Assembly: GCF_000425345.1 (NCBI RefSeq)
Contig: NZ_AUDG01000037.1
Coordinates: forward strand, 1 to 40,612
Source of the DNA: Rheinheimera baltica DSM 14885
GTDB taxonomy: Bacteria > Pseudomonadota > Gammaproteobacteria > Enterobacterales > Alteromonadaceae
Reading direction: 5' to 3'
DNA: 40,612 nt
Of the stretch, positions 27,201 through 34,549 are shown in pieces. Position numbers and translations under genes: made by a program. The first letter of the stretch is position 1. Each line of letters starts with the position of its first letter. A model generated the notes under the pieces. It saw only the letters and a list, made by a program, of their open reading frames with translations, had not been told where the DNA came from and ran no database searches.

Positions 27201-27344
27201 CAAAAAGTACTGACCTCGGGTGACGCAGCTAAAGCGGGTGATAAAGAAGGTTTCAAACCGTACGAACCCGAGTGGCATTGCGAGGACCAGGGTGACTGGT
27301 GGCAGATAGGTAGTCATATTCACGCCAATGGCCATAAGCACTAA
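24228..27344 (+). CDS. Exported double amidohydrolase-family protein
   Basis: A 1038-residue protein with a signal peptide (about 1-23, ending SSQA). It contains two amidohydrolase-like units. The N-terminal unit (about 35-440) has ATVYTEPGKKLQNATVLISNGRI but PGFIDPYTQYG where an HxH metal motif belongs. A beta-rich insert (about 445-560) follows. The C-terminal unit (about 580-1010) has an intact HxH, H645-S-H647 in GMIDEHSHV, the further ligands VHTHSY and FTHILEG, and the terminal INSDDAG aspartate. So only the second unit should bind metal. This resembles imidazolonepropionase/dipeptidase-like families common in Alteromonadales. Substrate unknown. Same-strand chain: GGDEF-EAL, this gene, a second amidohydrolase (11-base gap) and the M28 lipoprotein. 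Confidence 0.85.
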   Translation: MTISRLSKVGSALLIAFAASSQADQTSPLQGIIDKTPNLIALTGATVYTEPGKKLQNATVLISNGRISAVGTSVAVPAGYQQIDASRYMVYPGFIDPYTQYGIEAAKPAARGSYRDAPVYKNDRKGGNASNAAIHAELDWISEFKPDAKAAEALRQLGFTAAQSARFDGIFRGQAFVSALVDGLPNDVVLNARGPQFMAFSKGTSEQSYPSSLMGSIALIRQTLSDANWYNQAYGKTDVRYFNAPIEYNAALQGLSNINQQGAIFETTDDRSMLRAHLLLNEFNLTNATMVGSGYEYVRLDDVKAMQRKLILPLNFPAAPEVEQLSDQIDVNLADLRHWERAPANAATLAKAGVPFALTTFKLKDKKDFWPNLRKAVKHGLSEDTALAALTTVPASIAGVSDKLGKIAPGFQADLVLASGDLFADGEIVATWVRGKQHSIKPITPIEFAGDYQVSVAGKPFTISLTGDAEKLSGSVKVDAGDAEAKIVKLEQVKTQQQLLQFNLNLADLTGDKQIAQFSGQLLDNNLTGKWQLMSGTEMLTAKRQPPVSVETDDKADDSVDINMLSKITFPNRAYGLPELAKQQNVHIKNATVWTAEKEGVLQNTDVIVRNGKFDKIGKNLTTPRGFDVIDANGMHLTPGMIDEHSHVAIEAGVNEGTDAVTSEVRIGDVLNPEDINLYRGLAGGVTTAQLLHGSANPIGGQAQVIQFRWGENAQGLKMKAAPPSIKFALGENVKQANWGDAFTERYPQTRIGVETTIRDAFVAAKEYKAKLAAYNKLTKRQREQVAAPRIDYRLEALVEILDKQRFVHTHSYVASEILMLIELADDMDFNITTFTHILEGYKTGKEMAAHGASASTFADWWGFKIEVQDAIPTNACLMAEQGVNVSINSDDAGLQRRLNQEAAKSVMYCGMDQHEALKMVTINPAMQLKIDTVTGSIKEGKQADFVLWNTHPLSVYSQAQQTWIAGTKYFDINTDKQLQQQLEAEKIALVQKVLTSGDAAKAGDKEGFKPYEPEWHCEDQGDWWQIGSHIHANGHKH

Positions 27345-27355
27345 GGAGTAGCAGC

Positions 27356-28660
27356 ATGAAATTAACGAAAATCTGTATAAACGTGTTTGCCGCCTTAGCT
27401 AGCAGTTTAACTACAAGCGCTGTTTTGGCACATGACATGGTACCGGGCCAGGTGCAAAAAGCCCCAATACTGTTAACCGGCCTTACTGTACACACCGTAA
27501 CCAACGGCGTGAAGGTGGATAACGATGTGTTGCTTGTTGATGGCAAAATTGCCGCTGTGGGCAAAGATTTAACTGCACCAGACGGGGCCACTGTAATGGC
27601 CCTGGACGGCAAACATCTGTATCCGGGATTAATCGCGCTGGCGAATCAGTTGGGTCTTATTGAGATTGAAGCCGTACGTGCGACTGATGACACGACTGAA
27701 GTGACGCAGACGAATCCAGATATTAAAGCCAGGCTAGCTTACAACGCAGATTCTGAAGTGATACCAACGATCCGCAGTAACGGCTTCGCCTACAGTATGG
27801 TATACCCTTCAGGCAGTATGCTGATGGGACAATCCAGCCTGATGCAATTAGACGCTTGGAACCATCAGGATGCGTTAGTTGCAGAGGGTACTGGCTTGCA
27901 TATTCGTTGGCCAAACGCCAGTACCTTAGGTTCGCGCTGGAATCCGAAACCGGCTGATGAAGTTCGTAAAGCCAATGCTGAACAGTTGGAAAAGCTGCAG
28001 CAGTATTTTAAAGATGCAAAAGCTTATTATGACGCTGAAAAGGCAGGATTAAACACCGGACTAGATTCACGCTGGCATGAAATGCTGGCCGTGTTTGACG
28101 CCAAACGCCCCTTATTTGTTCATGCCGACGATGAAAGGCAAATACGTCAAGCGATATTGCTGGCTAAAGAGTACGGCCTTAAGTTAACCATTGTTGGCGG
28201 TCGGGACAGTTGGCGTATGGCTGATGAATTAGCTGCGGCAATGGTTTCAGTGATTTATACTGCGCCTTATGGTTTACCCAGCCGTGGCGACGAAAATTAC
28301 CAGCAGGCGTTTATCGTACCCAAAACTTTGCAAGATGCAGGTGTGCAGTATGCACTGTCATTGGATGGTTTTTGGGATACACGTAATTTAGTGTTTGCAG
28401 CAGGGCAAGCGATTAGTTTTGGTTTAACGCCAGAGCAGGCGTTACGTTCTGTTACGATTAATGCCGCGCAAATTGCCGGTGTTGCCGATAAAATTGGCAG
28501 TATTGAAGTTGGAAAAGCGGCTAGTTTGGTCGTTTCCGACGGTCATATTTTTGACTATTTAGGCCATAAGGTTACACATCTATGGATTGATGGTCGTGAA
28601 GTGGATCTCAATAACCGTCACAAACAATTGCATCAGAAGTATCAGCAGCGCATTAATTAA
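27356..28660 (+). CDS. Amidohydrolase-family protein lacking the HxH metal motif
   Basis: A 434-residue protein with a signal peptide (about 1-25, ending AVLA). The amidohydrolase fold is recognisable from LLVDGKIAAVGKDLTAP and the closing ALRSVTINAAQIAGVADKIGSIEVGKAASLVVSDG. At the HxH position it has PGLIALANQLG, so both histidines are missing. VHAD retains one His and ALSLDGF a possible Asp. It follows the double amidohydrolase by 11 bases with AAGGAG, so they are surely co-expressed, possibly as a complex. The paralogue relation with the N-terminal unit of its neighbour is likely. It could be a structural partner or an enzyme using a different site; I infer loss of standard activity. Confidence 0.82.
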   Translation: MKLTKICINVFAALASSLTTSAVLAHDMVPGQVQKAPILLTGLTVHTVTNGVKVDNDVLLVDGKIAAVGKDLTAPDGATVMALDGKHLYPGLIALANQLGLIEIEAVRATDDTTEVTQTNPDIKARLAYNADSEVIPTIRSNGFAYSMVYPSGSMLMGQSSLMQLDAWNHQDALVAEGTGLHIRWPNASTLGSRWNPKPADEVRKANAEQLEKLQQYFKDAKAYYDAEKAGLNTGLDSRWHEMLAVFDAKRPLFVHADDERQIRQAILLAKEYGLKLTIVGGRDSWRMADELAAAMVSVIYTAPYGLPSRGDENYQQAFIVPKTLQDAGVQYALSLDGFWDTRNLVFAAGQAISFGLTPEQALRSVTINAAQIAGVADKIGSIEVGKAASLVVSDGHIFDYLGHKVTHLWIDGREVDLNNRHKQLHQKYQQRIN

Positions 28661-28695
28661 GTTATTACTTAATTGAGCCGCTATTGTGTCATTGT

Positions 28696-28726
28696 CAGTG
28701 CCAGCCTTTGCTGGCACTGCTGTTTT
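28696..28726 (+). terminator. Hairpin between the amidohydrolase and M28 genes
   Basis: CAGTGCCAGC (28696-28705) and GCTGGCACTG (28710-28719) make a perfect 10-bp stem with a CTTT loop, followed by CTGTTTT. The T-run is short, so this may be a weak terminator or 3' stabiliser that lets some transcripts continue into the peptidase gene. Confidence 0.6.
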
Positions 28727-28737
28727 AAGGAAGTAAG

Positions 28738-30417
28738 ATGAAACACAGGTTTTTAGTTGCTGCATTGGCTTTTGCTGCTGTTACCGGCTGTGCCGGCAAT
28801 GCGCCACATATTGCAGAAACAGGCTCAACTGCCAATGCTCAAGCCATTGAAGCGCATATGCAATTTTTGGCATCTGACGCACTTGCCGGGAGAGAGACTG
28901 CCAGTAAAGAGCACGAGATTGCCTCTCTGTATATCGCTAGCCAGCTGCAGGCATTGGGCTTAGAGCCTGCAGGAGAGCATGGCAGTTATTTTCAGCGCGT
29001 ACCTATGCGCAAGGCGCGTTTGGCGCAGGACAGTGCAAAATTTGTATTACATGTCGATGGTAAAAGTACCGCGCTAGCTTATCCAAAAGCGTTTTTTACC
29101 GGCCCTAGCATGCAGTACACACAAACCGATGTGACTGCACCTATGGTGTTTGCTGGCTATGGTTTGGTATCCACAGAGTTTGGTCTGGATGATTATGCTG
29201 GCTTAGATGTTGAAGGGAAAATCGTCGTGATATTAACTGGCCGTCCGGACAGTTTGCCCAGTGAAGAAGCGGCCCATCTTAACAGTTTAAAAACCAGGCT
29301 GGCTGCTGAACGAGGCGCAGTGGGTGTTGTTACCATACACACCCCTAAACAGGAAAAAAGCCGGCCTTACGCCAACAGCTTATTGTATTTAACAGCCCCT
29401 GGCATGGAATGGCTTCAAGCTGATGGTTCACCTGCAGATAGTTACCCAAATTTAAAGGCAGGTGCTTATGTGCATCCTGATGCTGCAGCGGCTTTATTTG
29501 CCAAGGCGCCGTTATCGCTGGCTGATATTTTTACCCAGTTGGAAAACAAACAAAATCCAAAGGGGTTTGATTTAGCCGTGTCTGCGACATTACAGCGCAC
29601 CAGCAGCCATGAAGAAATTTCCAGTCCAAACGTGATTGCTGTGTTGCCCGGCTCTGATCCGGTATTAAAAAATGAGTATGTTGTGGTTACCGCACATTCT
29701 GATCATATTGGCTTAAGTAATGACTTACGCAGTGATGACAAAATAAACAATGGCGCGATGGATAACGCTGCTGGTGTCGCTATTTTGCTTGAAACTGCAC
29801 GGTTATTTGCTCAGCTGCCAGAGGCACCAAAGCGTTCTATTTTGTTTGTGGTGGTAACCGGCGAAGAAAAAGGTTTACTAGGTGCAGACTACTTCGCTAA
29901 TAACCCCACCCGGCCAATTGAAGCGCTGGTAGGGAATGTTAATTTAGATATGCCGGTGTTGCTGTATCCGTTTGCCGACATGATAGCATTTGGCGCCAAC
30001 CACTCATCGCTTGGCAAAGTGGTGGAGCAGGCTGCGGCAAAAGAAGGTATCGCGCTAAGTGCTGATCCTATGCCTGAGCAAGCCATTTTTACCCGTTCAG
30101 ATCACTACACCCTAGTAAAGCAGGGCGTACCGGCAGTATTTTTAATGACAGGTTTTAAGTCGAAAGACCCAAACCAGGACGGTGGCAAAATATGGGGCAG
30201 CTTCTTTGCCAAGCATTACCACAAGCCATCGGATGACATTGCTAGTTTGACCAAAGAGTATGGCCCTATCCGTTACGATGCGGGGGCGGTGTTCACTAAT
30301 ATTAATTTTAATATTGCGCTGGATATTGCCAATACCGAGCAGCGGCCCTACTGGCTAAAAGACAGCTTCTTTAATGGGGTTTTCGGCAAGTCGTATAATC
30401 GCGAAGCGGTAAAGTGA
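28738..30417 (+). CDS. M28-family metallopeptidase lipoprotein
   Basis: A 559-residue lipoprotein (lipobox VTGC near residue 18). The zinc site of peptidase family M28 is intact: H in VVVTAHSDHIGL, D in NNGAMDNAAGVAILLE, the catalytic/ligand pair in VVTGEEKGLLGA, D in GNVNLDMP and H in SDHYTLVKQGVPAVF. The central GLDDYAGLDVEGKIVVILTGRPD stretch is a PA-type domain often inserted in M28 aminopeptidases. It should remove N-terminal amino acids from peptides outside the cytoplasmic membrane. The start follows AAGGAAGTAAG. Its position after two amidohydrolases of the dipeptidase-like superfamily suggests a peptide-scavenging set, though a hairpin separates them. Confidence 0.88.
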   Translation: MKHRFLVAALAFAAVTGCAGNAPHIAETGSTANAQAIEAHMQFLASDALAGRETASKEHEIASLYIASQLQALGLEPAGEHGSYFQRVPMRKARLAQDSAKFVLHVDGKSTALAYPKAFFTGPSMQYTQTDVTAPMVFAGYGLVSTEFGLDDYAGLDVEGKIVVILTGRPDSLPSEEAAHLNSLKTRLAAERGAVGVVTIHTPKQEKSRPYANSLLYLTAPGMEWLQADGSPADSYPNLKAGAYVHPDAAAALFAKAPLSLADIFTQLENKQNPKGFDLAVSATLQRTSSHEEISSPNVIAVLPGSDPVLKNEYVVVTAHSDHIGLSNDLRSDDKINNGAMDNAAGVAILLETARLFAQLPEAPKRSILFVVVTGEEKGLLGADYFANNPTRPIEALVGNVNLDMPVLLYPFADMIAFGANHSSLGKVVEQAAAKEGIALSADPMPEQAIFTRSDHYTLVKQGVPAVFLMTGFKSKDPNQDGGKIWGSFFAKHYHKPSDDIASLTKEYGPIRYDAGAVFTNINFNIALDIANTEQRPYWLKDSFFNGVFGKSYNREAVK

Positions 30418-30444
30418 GCAGCCCATCACTTTAGCCGCAGTGAG

Positions 30445-30540
30445 AACCAGTTTGCTCTAAGCTAACCGTTGAAGCCCTGGACGGGCTGAAACGAGCCCCC
30501 AGGGATGGGTTTACGGCGTGTTAGTGTGAGCAAATTGGTT
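30445..30540. repeat. REP-like long imperfect hairpin element
   Basis: A roughly 96-bp palindromic element fills the gap between convergent M28 and SUI1 genes. Outer arms AACCAGTTTGCTC (30445-30457) and GAGCAAATTGGTT (30528-30540) match at 12 of 13 positions. Inside, CCCTGG pairs with CCAGGG and GGGCT with AGCCC around a GAAAC loop, followed by ATGGGTTTACGGCGTG. Such elements recur in intergenic regions of many gammaproteobacteria and can act as bidirectional terminators or mobile REP/MITE-like units. I see no second copy in this window. Confidence 0.7.
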
Positions 30541-30578
30541 CGGAAACACTGATGTCGGTGCTGAGCATAATTAAATGA

Positions 30579-30977
30579 TCAGCCACCGGCCCATTTAGTT
30601 TTAAAGCCTTCTGCCTGCAACAATTGCTCAACCAGCTCGCGCTTGTCGCCCTGAATTTCAATGACGCCATCTTTTACCGCGCCGCCACAAGCACATTTCT
30701 TTTTTAGTTTTGCCGCTAGCAGTACTAATTCATCATGCGTCCTGGCTATGCCCGTTATGGTTAGCACAGCCTTTCCGCCGCGACCTTTCGTTTCACGACG
30801 AATACGTATTGCACCATCGGCAAAGGCTTCTGCTACTTGTTGAACTACTGGCTTTGGGGTTACCCGGCCACTTTGGGTACTAAACACAAGGTTAGGGTCA
30901 TCTTTTACCGCAGCTTTATTGCCTTGCGGGTTCATTTTTTCTTGCCAGTCAGCGAGTGAAATTTTATTGGATGCCAT
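30579..30977 (-). CDS. yciH: SUI1/YciH-family translation factor-like protein
   Basis: A 132-residue protein with a C-terminal SUI1 (eIF1-like) domain: IRIRRETKGRGGKAVLTITGI, LKKKCACGGAVKDGVIEIQGDKRE and LLQAEGFKTKWAGG at the C-terminus. The CACGG element and GxKTK ending are typical of bacterial YciH. YciH has been reported to affect initiation fidelity and, under stress, translation. The N-terminal roughly 55 residues are a low-conservation tail. Convergent with the M28 gene, separated by the REP-like hairpin. About 140 bases upstream diverges the GAF gene. Confidence 0.92.
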   Translation of the reverse strand: MASNKISLADWQEKMNPQGNKAAVKDDPNLVFSTQSGRVTPKPVVQQVAEAFADGAIRIRRETKGRGGKAVLTITGIARTHDELVLLAAKLKKKCACGGAVKDGVIEIQGDKRELVEQLLQAEGFKTKWAGG

Positions 30978-31068
30978 AAAGTTTTAATGTTCATTACTTA
31001 ACAATAGTGCCAGCTTAAACATCCCTTTGCTGTGCGGCAATAATTTCTCTCAGATCTGCGTTGCTTGC

Positions 31069-31096
31069 TTGGTTTTTTAATCACTTCTGCTAAAAT
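31069..31096 (+). promoter_or_regulatory. Possible promoter of the GAF/aminotransferase genes
   Basis: TTGGTT (31069-31074) and TAAAAT (31091-31096), 16 bases apart, with TGC just before the -10 (extended -10 style). They lie 33 bases before the preferred ATG of the GAF gene. Pattern match only. Confidence 0.45.
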
Positions 31097-31128
31097 GCCT
31101 CTAATTTTTAGAAATCTGGATGGCTATA

Positions 31129-31824
31129 ATGTCTCAACATGTTTTTTCAGCGTCTGATTATGTAGCACGTTCAGGCTTGGCTGAGCAATTTGGTGATATC
31201 GCGGCCAAGGTTGAGCATTTTCAACGTGCATTAAACGAATATATTGCTAATGCCGAGTTACCTCAGCTGCAGTGGCAATACCGCGTACCGGAATTGGGTG
31301 AGGGCGGGGCGTGTTCACTGTTTGGTCAACTTGCTGATGAACCCTATGATCTTACTGCAATTTTAGGTGGACAGACTGATGTTAATCAACGTGCGCTGAC
31401 ACAGTTATCATTAATTACTGCATTTTATCGTCAACATTCTGGCTTAGACTGGTTTGGCATTTATCAAGCCAGAGCAAACATGAGCGGTGATAATGTTTTG
31501 GTGAAGTTAGCCTATTACGGCGCGGCGTCTCGGGCGGAATTTCCGCTAAATGCGACCTTTGCTCAGATCAGTAATAACAGCACGGTTGGGTTAAGCGGTA
31601 AGGCTAAAGTGATTAATGACGTGGCGGCGTACTTAGGCTCTGGTGGCGAGTATTATACCTGTGATCCAAAAGTTCAGGCTGAAGCATGTTTGCCTCTGTT
31701 TGACCAATCAGGCAAAATATGTGGCATTGTTGACGCTGAAGATTTTAATAAAAACGTATTTACTGCTGATGCTATGGCATTGTTAGTGGCGGTATGTTTA
31801 ACCATACCGGCTTATTTGCCTTAA
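31129..31824 (+). CDS. GAF domain protein resembling free methionine-R-sulfoxide reductase
   Basis: About 231 residues. The C-terminal 150 fit a GAF domain of the fRMsr (MsrC) kind: LDWFGIYQA, then YYTCDPKVQAEACLPLFDQSGKICGIVDAEDFNKNVFT. The segment TCDPKVQAEACLPL aligns with the ACDAASNSEIVLPL active-site stretch of fRMsr, keeping a Cys at the catalytic place. The two upstream cysteines of the canonical enzyme (the KIAC and GVCG positions) are absent, so reductase activity is uncertain. The N-terminal 80 residues are unrecognised. The ATG at 31129 has a GGA eight bases upstream; the in-frame ATG at 31120 is an alternative. It precedes the aminotransferase by 42 bases, probably co-transcribed. 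Confidence 0.72.
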   Translation: MSQHVFSASDYVARSGLAEQFGDIAAKVEHFQRALNEYIANAELPQLQWQYRVPELGEGGACSLFGQLADEPYDLTAILGGQTDVNQRALTQLSLITAFYRQHSGLDWFGIYQARANMSGDNVLVKLAYYGAASRAEFPLNATFAQISNNSTVGLSGKAKVINDVAAYLGSGGEYYTCDPKVQAEACLPLFDQSGKICGIVDAEDFNKNVFTADAMALLVAVCLTIPAYLP

Positions 31825-31866
31825 GCGCAGTCTTTTTTCATGCAACTTTAATTCAGGTAGAACCTT

Positions 31867-33063
31867 ATGTTTGCTCAGTTACAACCGGTGGCCACCGATC
31901 CCATCCTAGGCTTGATGGCAGCGTACAAAGAAGATACTAACCCAAACAAAGTTGACCTTGGTGTTGGTGTGTATAAAGACGAGCAGGGCCACACTGCAGT
32001 GCTTAAATGTGTGAAAGAAGCTGAAGCGCTGCGGCTAAAAAATGAAGACAGTAAAACGTACATCGGCATGGCGGGTGACTTAGGTTTTAATAACCATATT
32101 GAAAAACTGGCATTTGGTGTTGGACATAAAGCATTGTTGGCCAACCGCATTACTACCGCACATACCCCTGGCGGTACCGGTGCACTTCGTGTTGCCGCTG
32201 AGTTTATTAAAAAAGCGAACCCAAATGCAACAATTTGGGTAACCAGCCCAACCTGGGCGAATCATATTTCCATGTTTAAAGCCGCGGGTCTCAATGTAAA
32301 GGAATATACGTACTATGACTACGCAACTAAAGGCCTGAACGAAGAGGCGATGTTTGCTGATTTAGCTACTGTGCCCGCGGGTGATGTGGTACTGGTACAT
32401 GCCTGTTGCCATAACCCCAGTGGTATGGATTTGACCTTTGCTCAGTGGCAGCGTTTTACTGATATTGCTAATGAACGTGGATTTACGCCGCTAGTTGATA
32501 TGGCATACCAAGGTTTTGGTTCAGGTCTGGATGAAGACGCAAAAGGCTTACGTTATCTTGCTGACAACGTCGAAGAGATGTTGTTGTGCAGTTCCTGCTC
32601 GAAAAACTTCGGTTTATACCGTGAGCGAATCGGTGCTGTGTCAATTATGTCGGCAGACAGCAAGGTGATGGAAATTACCCGGGTTAATTTGCTAAGTGTG
32701 GTACGCAGTATTTATTCGATGCCACCTGCGCATGGTGCTATTGTTGTGGCGAATATTCTTGATAGTACTGAGCTAACAGCGTTATGGCATCAAGAGCTGG
32801 CAGAAATGCGTGATCGTATTAACAACTATCGCCAATTGATCATCGACAAATTAGCCGGTGAAGGCGTACAGCAGGACTTTAGTTTTATTACACGACAGCA
32901 TGGCATGTTTAGCTTTTTGGGCATAGATAAAGCGCAAATTGCCCGCTTACGCAGTGAGTTTAGCATTTATATGGTTGATTCAAGCCGTGTAAGCATTGCA
33001 GGCTTGAACCATAGCAACATTGATTACTTTGCTAAATCAGTTGCTACAGTGTTGCAAGGCTAA
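31867..33063 (+). CDS. Class I aminotransferase, aromatic/aspartate type
   Basis: A 398-residue PLP enzyme of fold type I, subgroup Ia. Features: DPILGLMAAYKEDTNPNKVDLGVGVYKDEQG, TPGGTGALRVAAEF, HNPSGMDLT, DMAYQGF and the Schiff-base lysine in CSSCSKNFGLYRERIGA. The C-terminal GMFSFLG and SRVSIAGL close the domain. The N-terminal pattern with KTYIG is close to the aromatic aminotransferases TyrB/PhhC as well as AspC, so it probably makes Phe/Tyr (and perhaps Asp) from the keto acids supplied by PheA and TyrA in this window. No TyrR box was seen upstream. A symbol (tyrB or aspC) cannot be fixed by reading. A strong terminator follows. Confidence 0.9.
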   Translation: MFAQLQPVATDPILGLMAAYKEDTNPNKVDLGVGVYKDEQGHTAVLKCVKEAEALRLKNEDSKTYIGMAGDLGFNNHIEKLAFGVGHKALLANRITTAHTPGGTGALRVAAEFIKKANPNATIWVTSPTWANHISMFKAAGLNVKEYTYYDYATKGLNEEAMFADLATVPAGDVVLVHACCHNPSGMDLTFAQWQRFTDIANERGFTPLVDMAYQGFGSGLDEDAKGLRYLADNVEEMLLCSSCSKNFGLYRERIGAVSIMSADSKVMEITRVNLLSVVRSIYSMPPAHGAIVVANILDSTELTALWHQELAEMRDRINNYRQLIIDKLAGEGVQQDFSFITRQHGMFSFLGIDKAQIARLRSEFSIYMVDSSRVSIAGLNHSNIDYFAKSVATVLQG

Positions 33064-33077
33064 CAAAGTGCTAACTG

Positions 33078-33105
33078 AAAAAACCGCAGCGCACTGCGGT
33101 TTTTT
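33078..33105. terminator. Bidirectional intrinsic terminator
   Basis: AAAAAACCGCAG (33078-33089) pairs with CTGCGGTTTTTT (33094-33105) around a four-base loop. It carries a T-run on the plus strand and, through the A-run, on the minus strand. It serves the aminotransferase gene and overlaps the stop codon of the convergent hydrolase gene. Confidence 0.92.
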
Positions 33106-33941
33106 TATGCCCGTAAAAAGTGCTGTATGGCCTTAGCGACGTCAGCGGGTTGTGTCATATGGCAGTGATGGCCACCTGTTGCCCATACCAGTTGCAAGTT
33201 TGTAAAGTGTTCGGCTAGTGGCGCTTGGGAAGCAAAGGGGCCGTCTTTTGCCAGTACTGCCAGTACAGGACACTTTACCGCTAGCATTAGCGCTTGTGCT
33301 TGCTCGGGTGTTAAGCGGTAGACTGAACGTTGGCGTAGCCGCATGTCTGCCCGCCACGTAACACCTTCTGTTGTCGCGACAGCGCCGCGCTCAGTTAATA
33401 TCATCGCTTCTTTTAAGTTAAAATCGCTCTGTCGATGGCGTGCTGCTGCCGCATCAACGAATGACGCATAATAGGGTTTACCGGAAGCTGGTTTTAAGCG
33501 TGATGTTATGCCTTCTCTGAGTTGCTTAGCACTTTGCTCCGGGGCGTCAGTAACAAAGCCTATACTGTCTATCAAAATGATTTTTGCTACAAGCTCAGGA
33601 AACGCTGCTGCCAATGCCGTGGCGACCATCCCGCCCATTGAGTGGCCAATAATGGTCAGTTGCTGCCAGTTTTGCTGTCGGCAAATTGTAACCACGTCTT
33701 GTACCCAGTCAAAAAAATAATAGTAAGCATCGGTTCCACGATGCTTAGAGTGACCATGGCCCGGAAAATCAATAGCCACCAGTGGTACATCATCCATCTG
33801 ATGAGCAAGCGGTATAAAACTGGCGGCATTATCTAGCCAGCCATGTAAACACAATACAGGTTGGCGATTGATATCAAGGACAACATTGCTTATTGCAGCA
33901 ATACCCGCAGCGTCGCCTGATAACGGATACTGAAACTTCAT
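33105..33941 (-). CDS. Alpha/beta hydrolase
   Basis: A 278-residue alpha/beta-hydrolase-fold protein of the MhpC group. The oxyanion stretch LCLHGWLDNAASF, the VAIDFPGHGHS strand, the nucleophile elbow IIGHSMGGMVA with S101, a downstream acid in VLAKDGPF and the terminal GGHHCHMTQP histidine form the expected triad set. No signal peptide. Substrate (ester, epoxide or C-C bond) is not predictable. Upstream is a 17-bp palindrome that could be an operator. It faces the aminotransferase across a shared terminator. Confidence 0.88.
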   Translation of the reverse strand: MKFQYPLSGDAAGIAAISNVVLDINRQPVLCLHGWLDNAASFIPLAHQMDDVPLVAIDFPGHGHSKHRGTDAYYYFFDWVQDVVTICRQQNWQQLTIIGHSMGGMVATALAAAFPELVAKIILIDSIGFVTDAPEQSAKQLREGITSRLKPASGKPYYASFVDAAAARHRQSDFNLKEAMILTERGAVATTEGVTWRADMRLRQRSVYRLTPEQAQALMLAVKCPVLAVLAKDGPFASQAPLAEHFTNLQLVWATGGHHCHMTQPADVAKAIQHFLRA

Positions 33942-34375
33942 GTAAGCCTTCTTTAATCGGATACCAAATATTGGTGATAAACGTTATCACAGCTTCGGCA
34001 ATTGAGATATTGCTATTGCCTGTATTTATGACGCAATAGACTCGGCCTATAATGGCTTGTTCAGTGGTTTATAGATTAGAATAACTAACCATAATTGTGC
34101 CGATTTTAAACGGGGTTAAATCGCACGGCATAGCACTTTTACGTTAACTAACCTTAATAATCCTGCATAAATCTTTATAATTAATGCATAATAATGATTT
34201 TTAGTTGGCGGGTCGTATATTGTTTCGCCAATGCAGTTTGAACTGAAAATTAATTTAATATTTAAAGTGCATTAGAAAAGTTAATGCTTTGGTTGTAATT
34301 TATCTCGTTCGTGCTCAGTGTGAAAAATAGGCATAATGCGCAGCATATAGCCACAGCGCAAACACAGAGGTAAAT
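33942..34375. other. AT-rich 434-bp intergenic region
   Basis: No convincing gene. It holds a 17-bp inverted repeat near the hydrolase start (33974-33990), short inverted TGCAT/ATGCA and GCATTA/TAATGC pairs, and AT-rich stretches such as AATTAATTTAATATTTAAAG before a small plus-strand gene at 34376. It likely contains promoters in both directions, including a CATAAT -10-like hexamer at 34332-34337. A small RNA cannot be excluded. Confidence 0.5.
33974..33990. promoter_or_regulatory. 17-bp operator-like palindrome upstream of the hydrolase
   Basis: GTGATAA-ACG-TTATCAC, two perfect 7-bp arms and a 3-bp centre, 33 bases upstream of the hydrolase start codon. Just beside it ACCAA-ATA-TTGGT (33963-33975) is a second short palindrome that overlaps it. 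Such symmetry fits a dimeric repressor site. Which regulator is unknown. Confidence 0.5.
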
Positions 34376-34528
34376 ATGAGCACGTTAAATACAGCCGCCA
34401 CTAAACAGAACTTGACCGCGAGGCGCAGTAATGTAATTGCTCGTGCATTATTTGTACGAAAGCTAAATAAATTGCTGAGTCTGATGGGCCGTGCATTAAA
34501 CACTGCGGCAATGTCCGTTAGCAAATAA
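34376..34528 (+). CDS. Small cationic 50-residue protein, unrecognised
   Basis: A 51-codon frame from ATG at 34376 to TAA at 34526-34528. AGAGG at 34366-34370 makes a good ribosome site, and a strong intrinsic terminator starts 21 bases after the stop. The peptide has a polar N-terminal third and an amphipathic, Arg/Lys-rich helix-prone core (IARALFVRKLNKLLSLMGRA), with a net charge near +9 and no acidic residues. I do not recognise a family; small DUF1127-like proteins have a related size and charge but their motif is absent. The overlapping minus-strand frame (34315-34545) is a weaker choice because it begins right beside the terminator hairpin with no ribosome site. Confidence 0.6.
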   Translation: MSTLNTAATKQNLTARRSNVIARALFVRKLNKLLSLMGRALNTAAMSVSK

Positions 34529-34549
34529 CGCTTACCAGGTTTCATCCAG

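Noticed and set aside
31825-31866. TyrR box or attenuator upstream of the aminotransferase
   Set aside because: No TGTAAA-N6-TTTACA-like site and no leader frame with terminator was found in the 42-base gap or upstream of the GAF gene.
34315-34545. A 76-codon minus-strand frame with a hydrophobic segment over the small plus-strand gene
   Set aside because: It begins five bases from the terminator stem with no visible ribosome site or room for a promoter, while the plus-strand frame has a ribosome site and terminator. It remains possible, but weaker.
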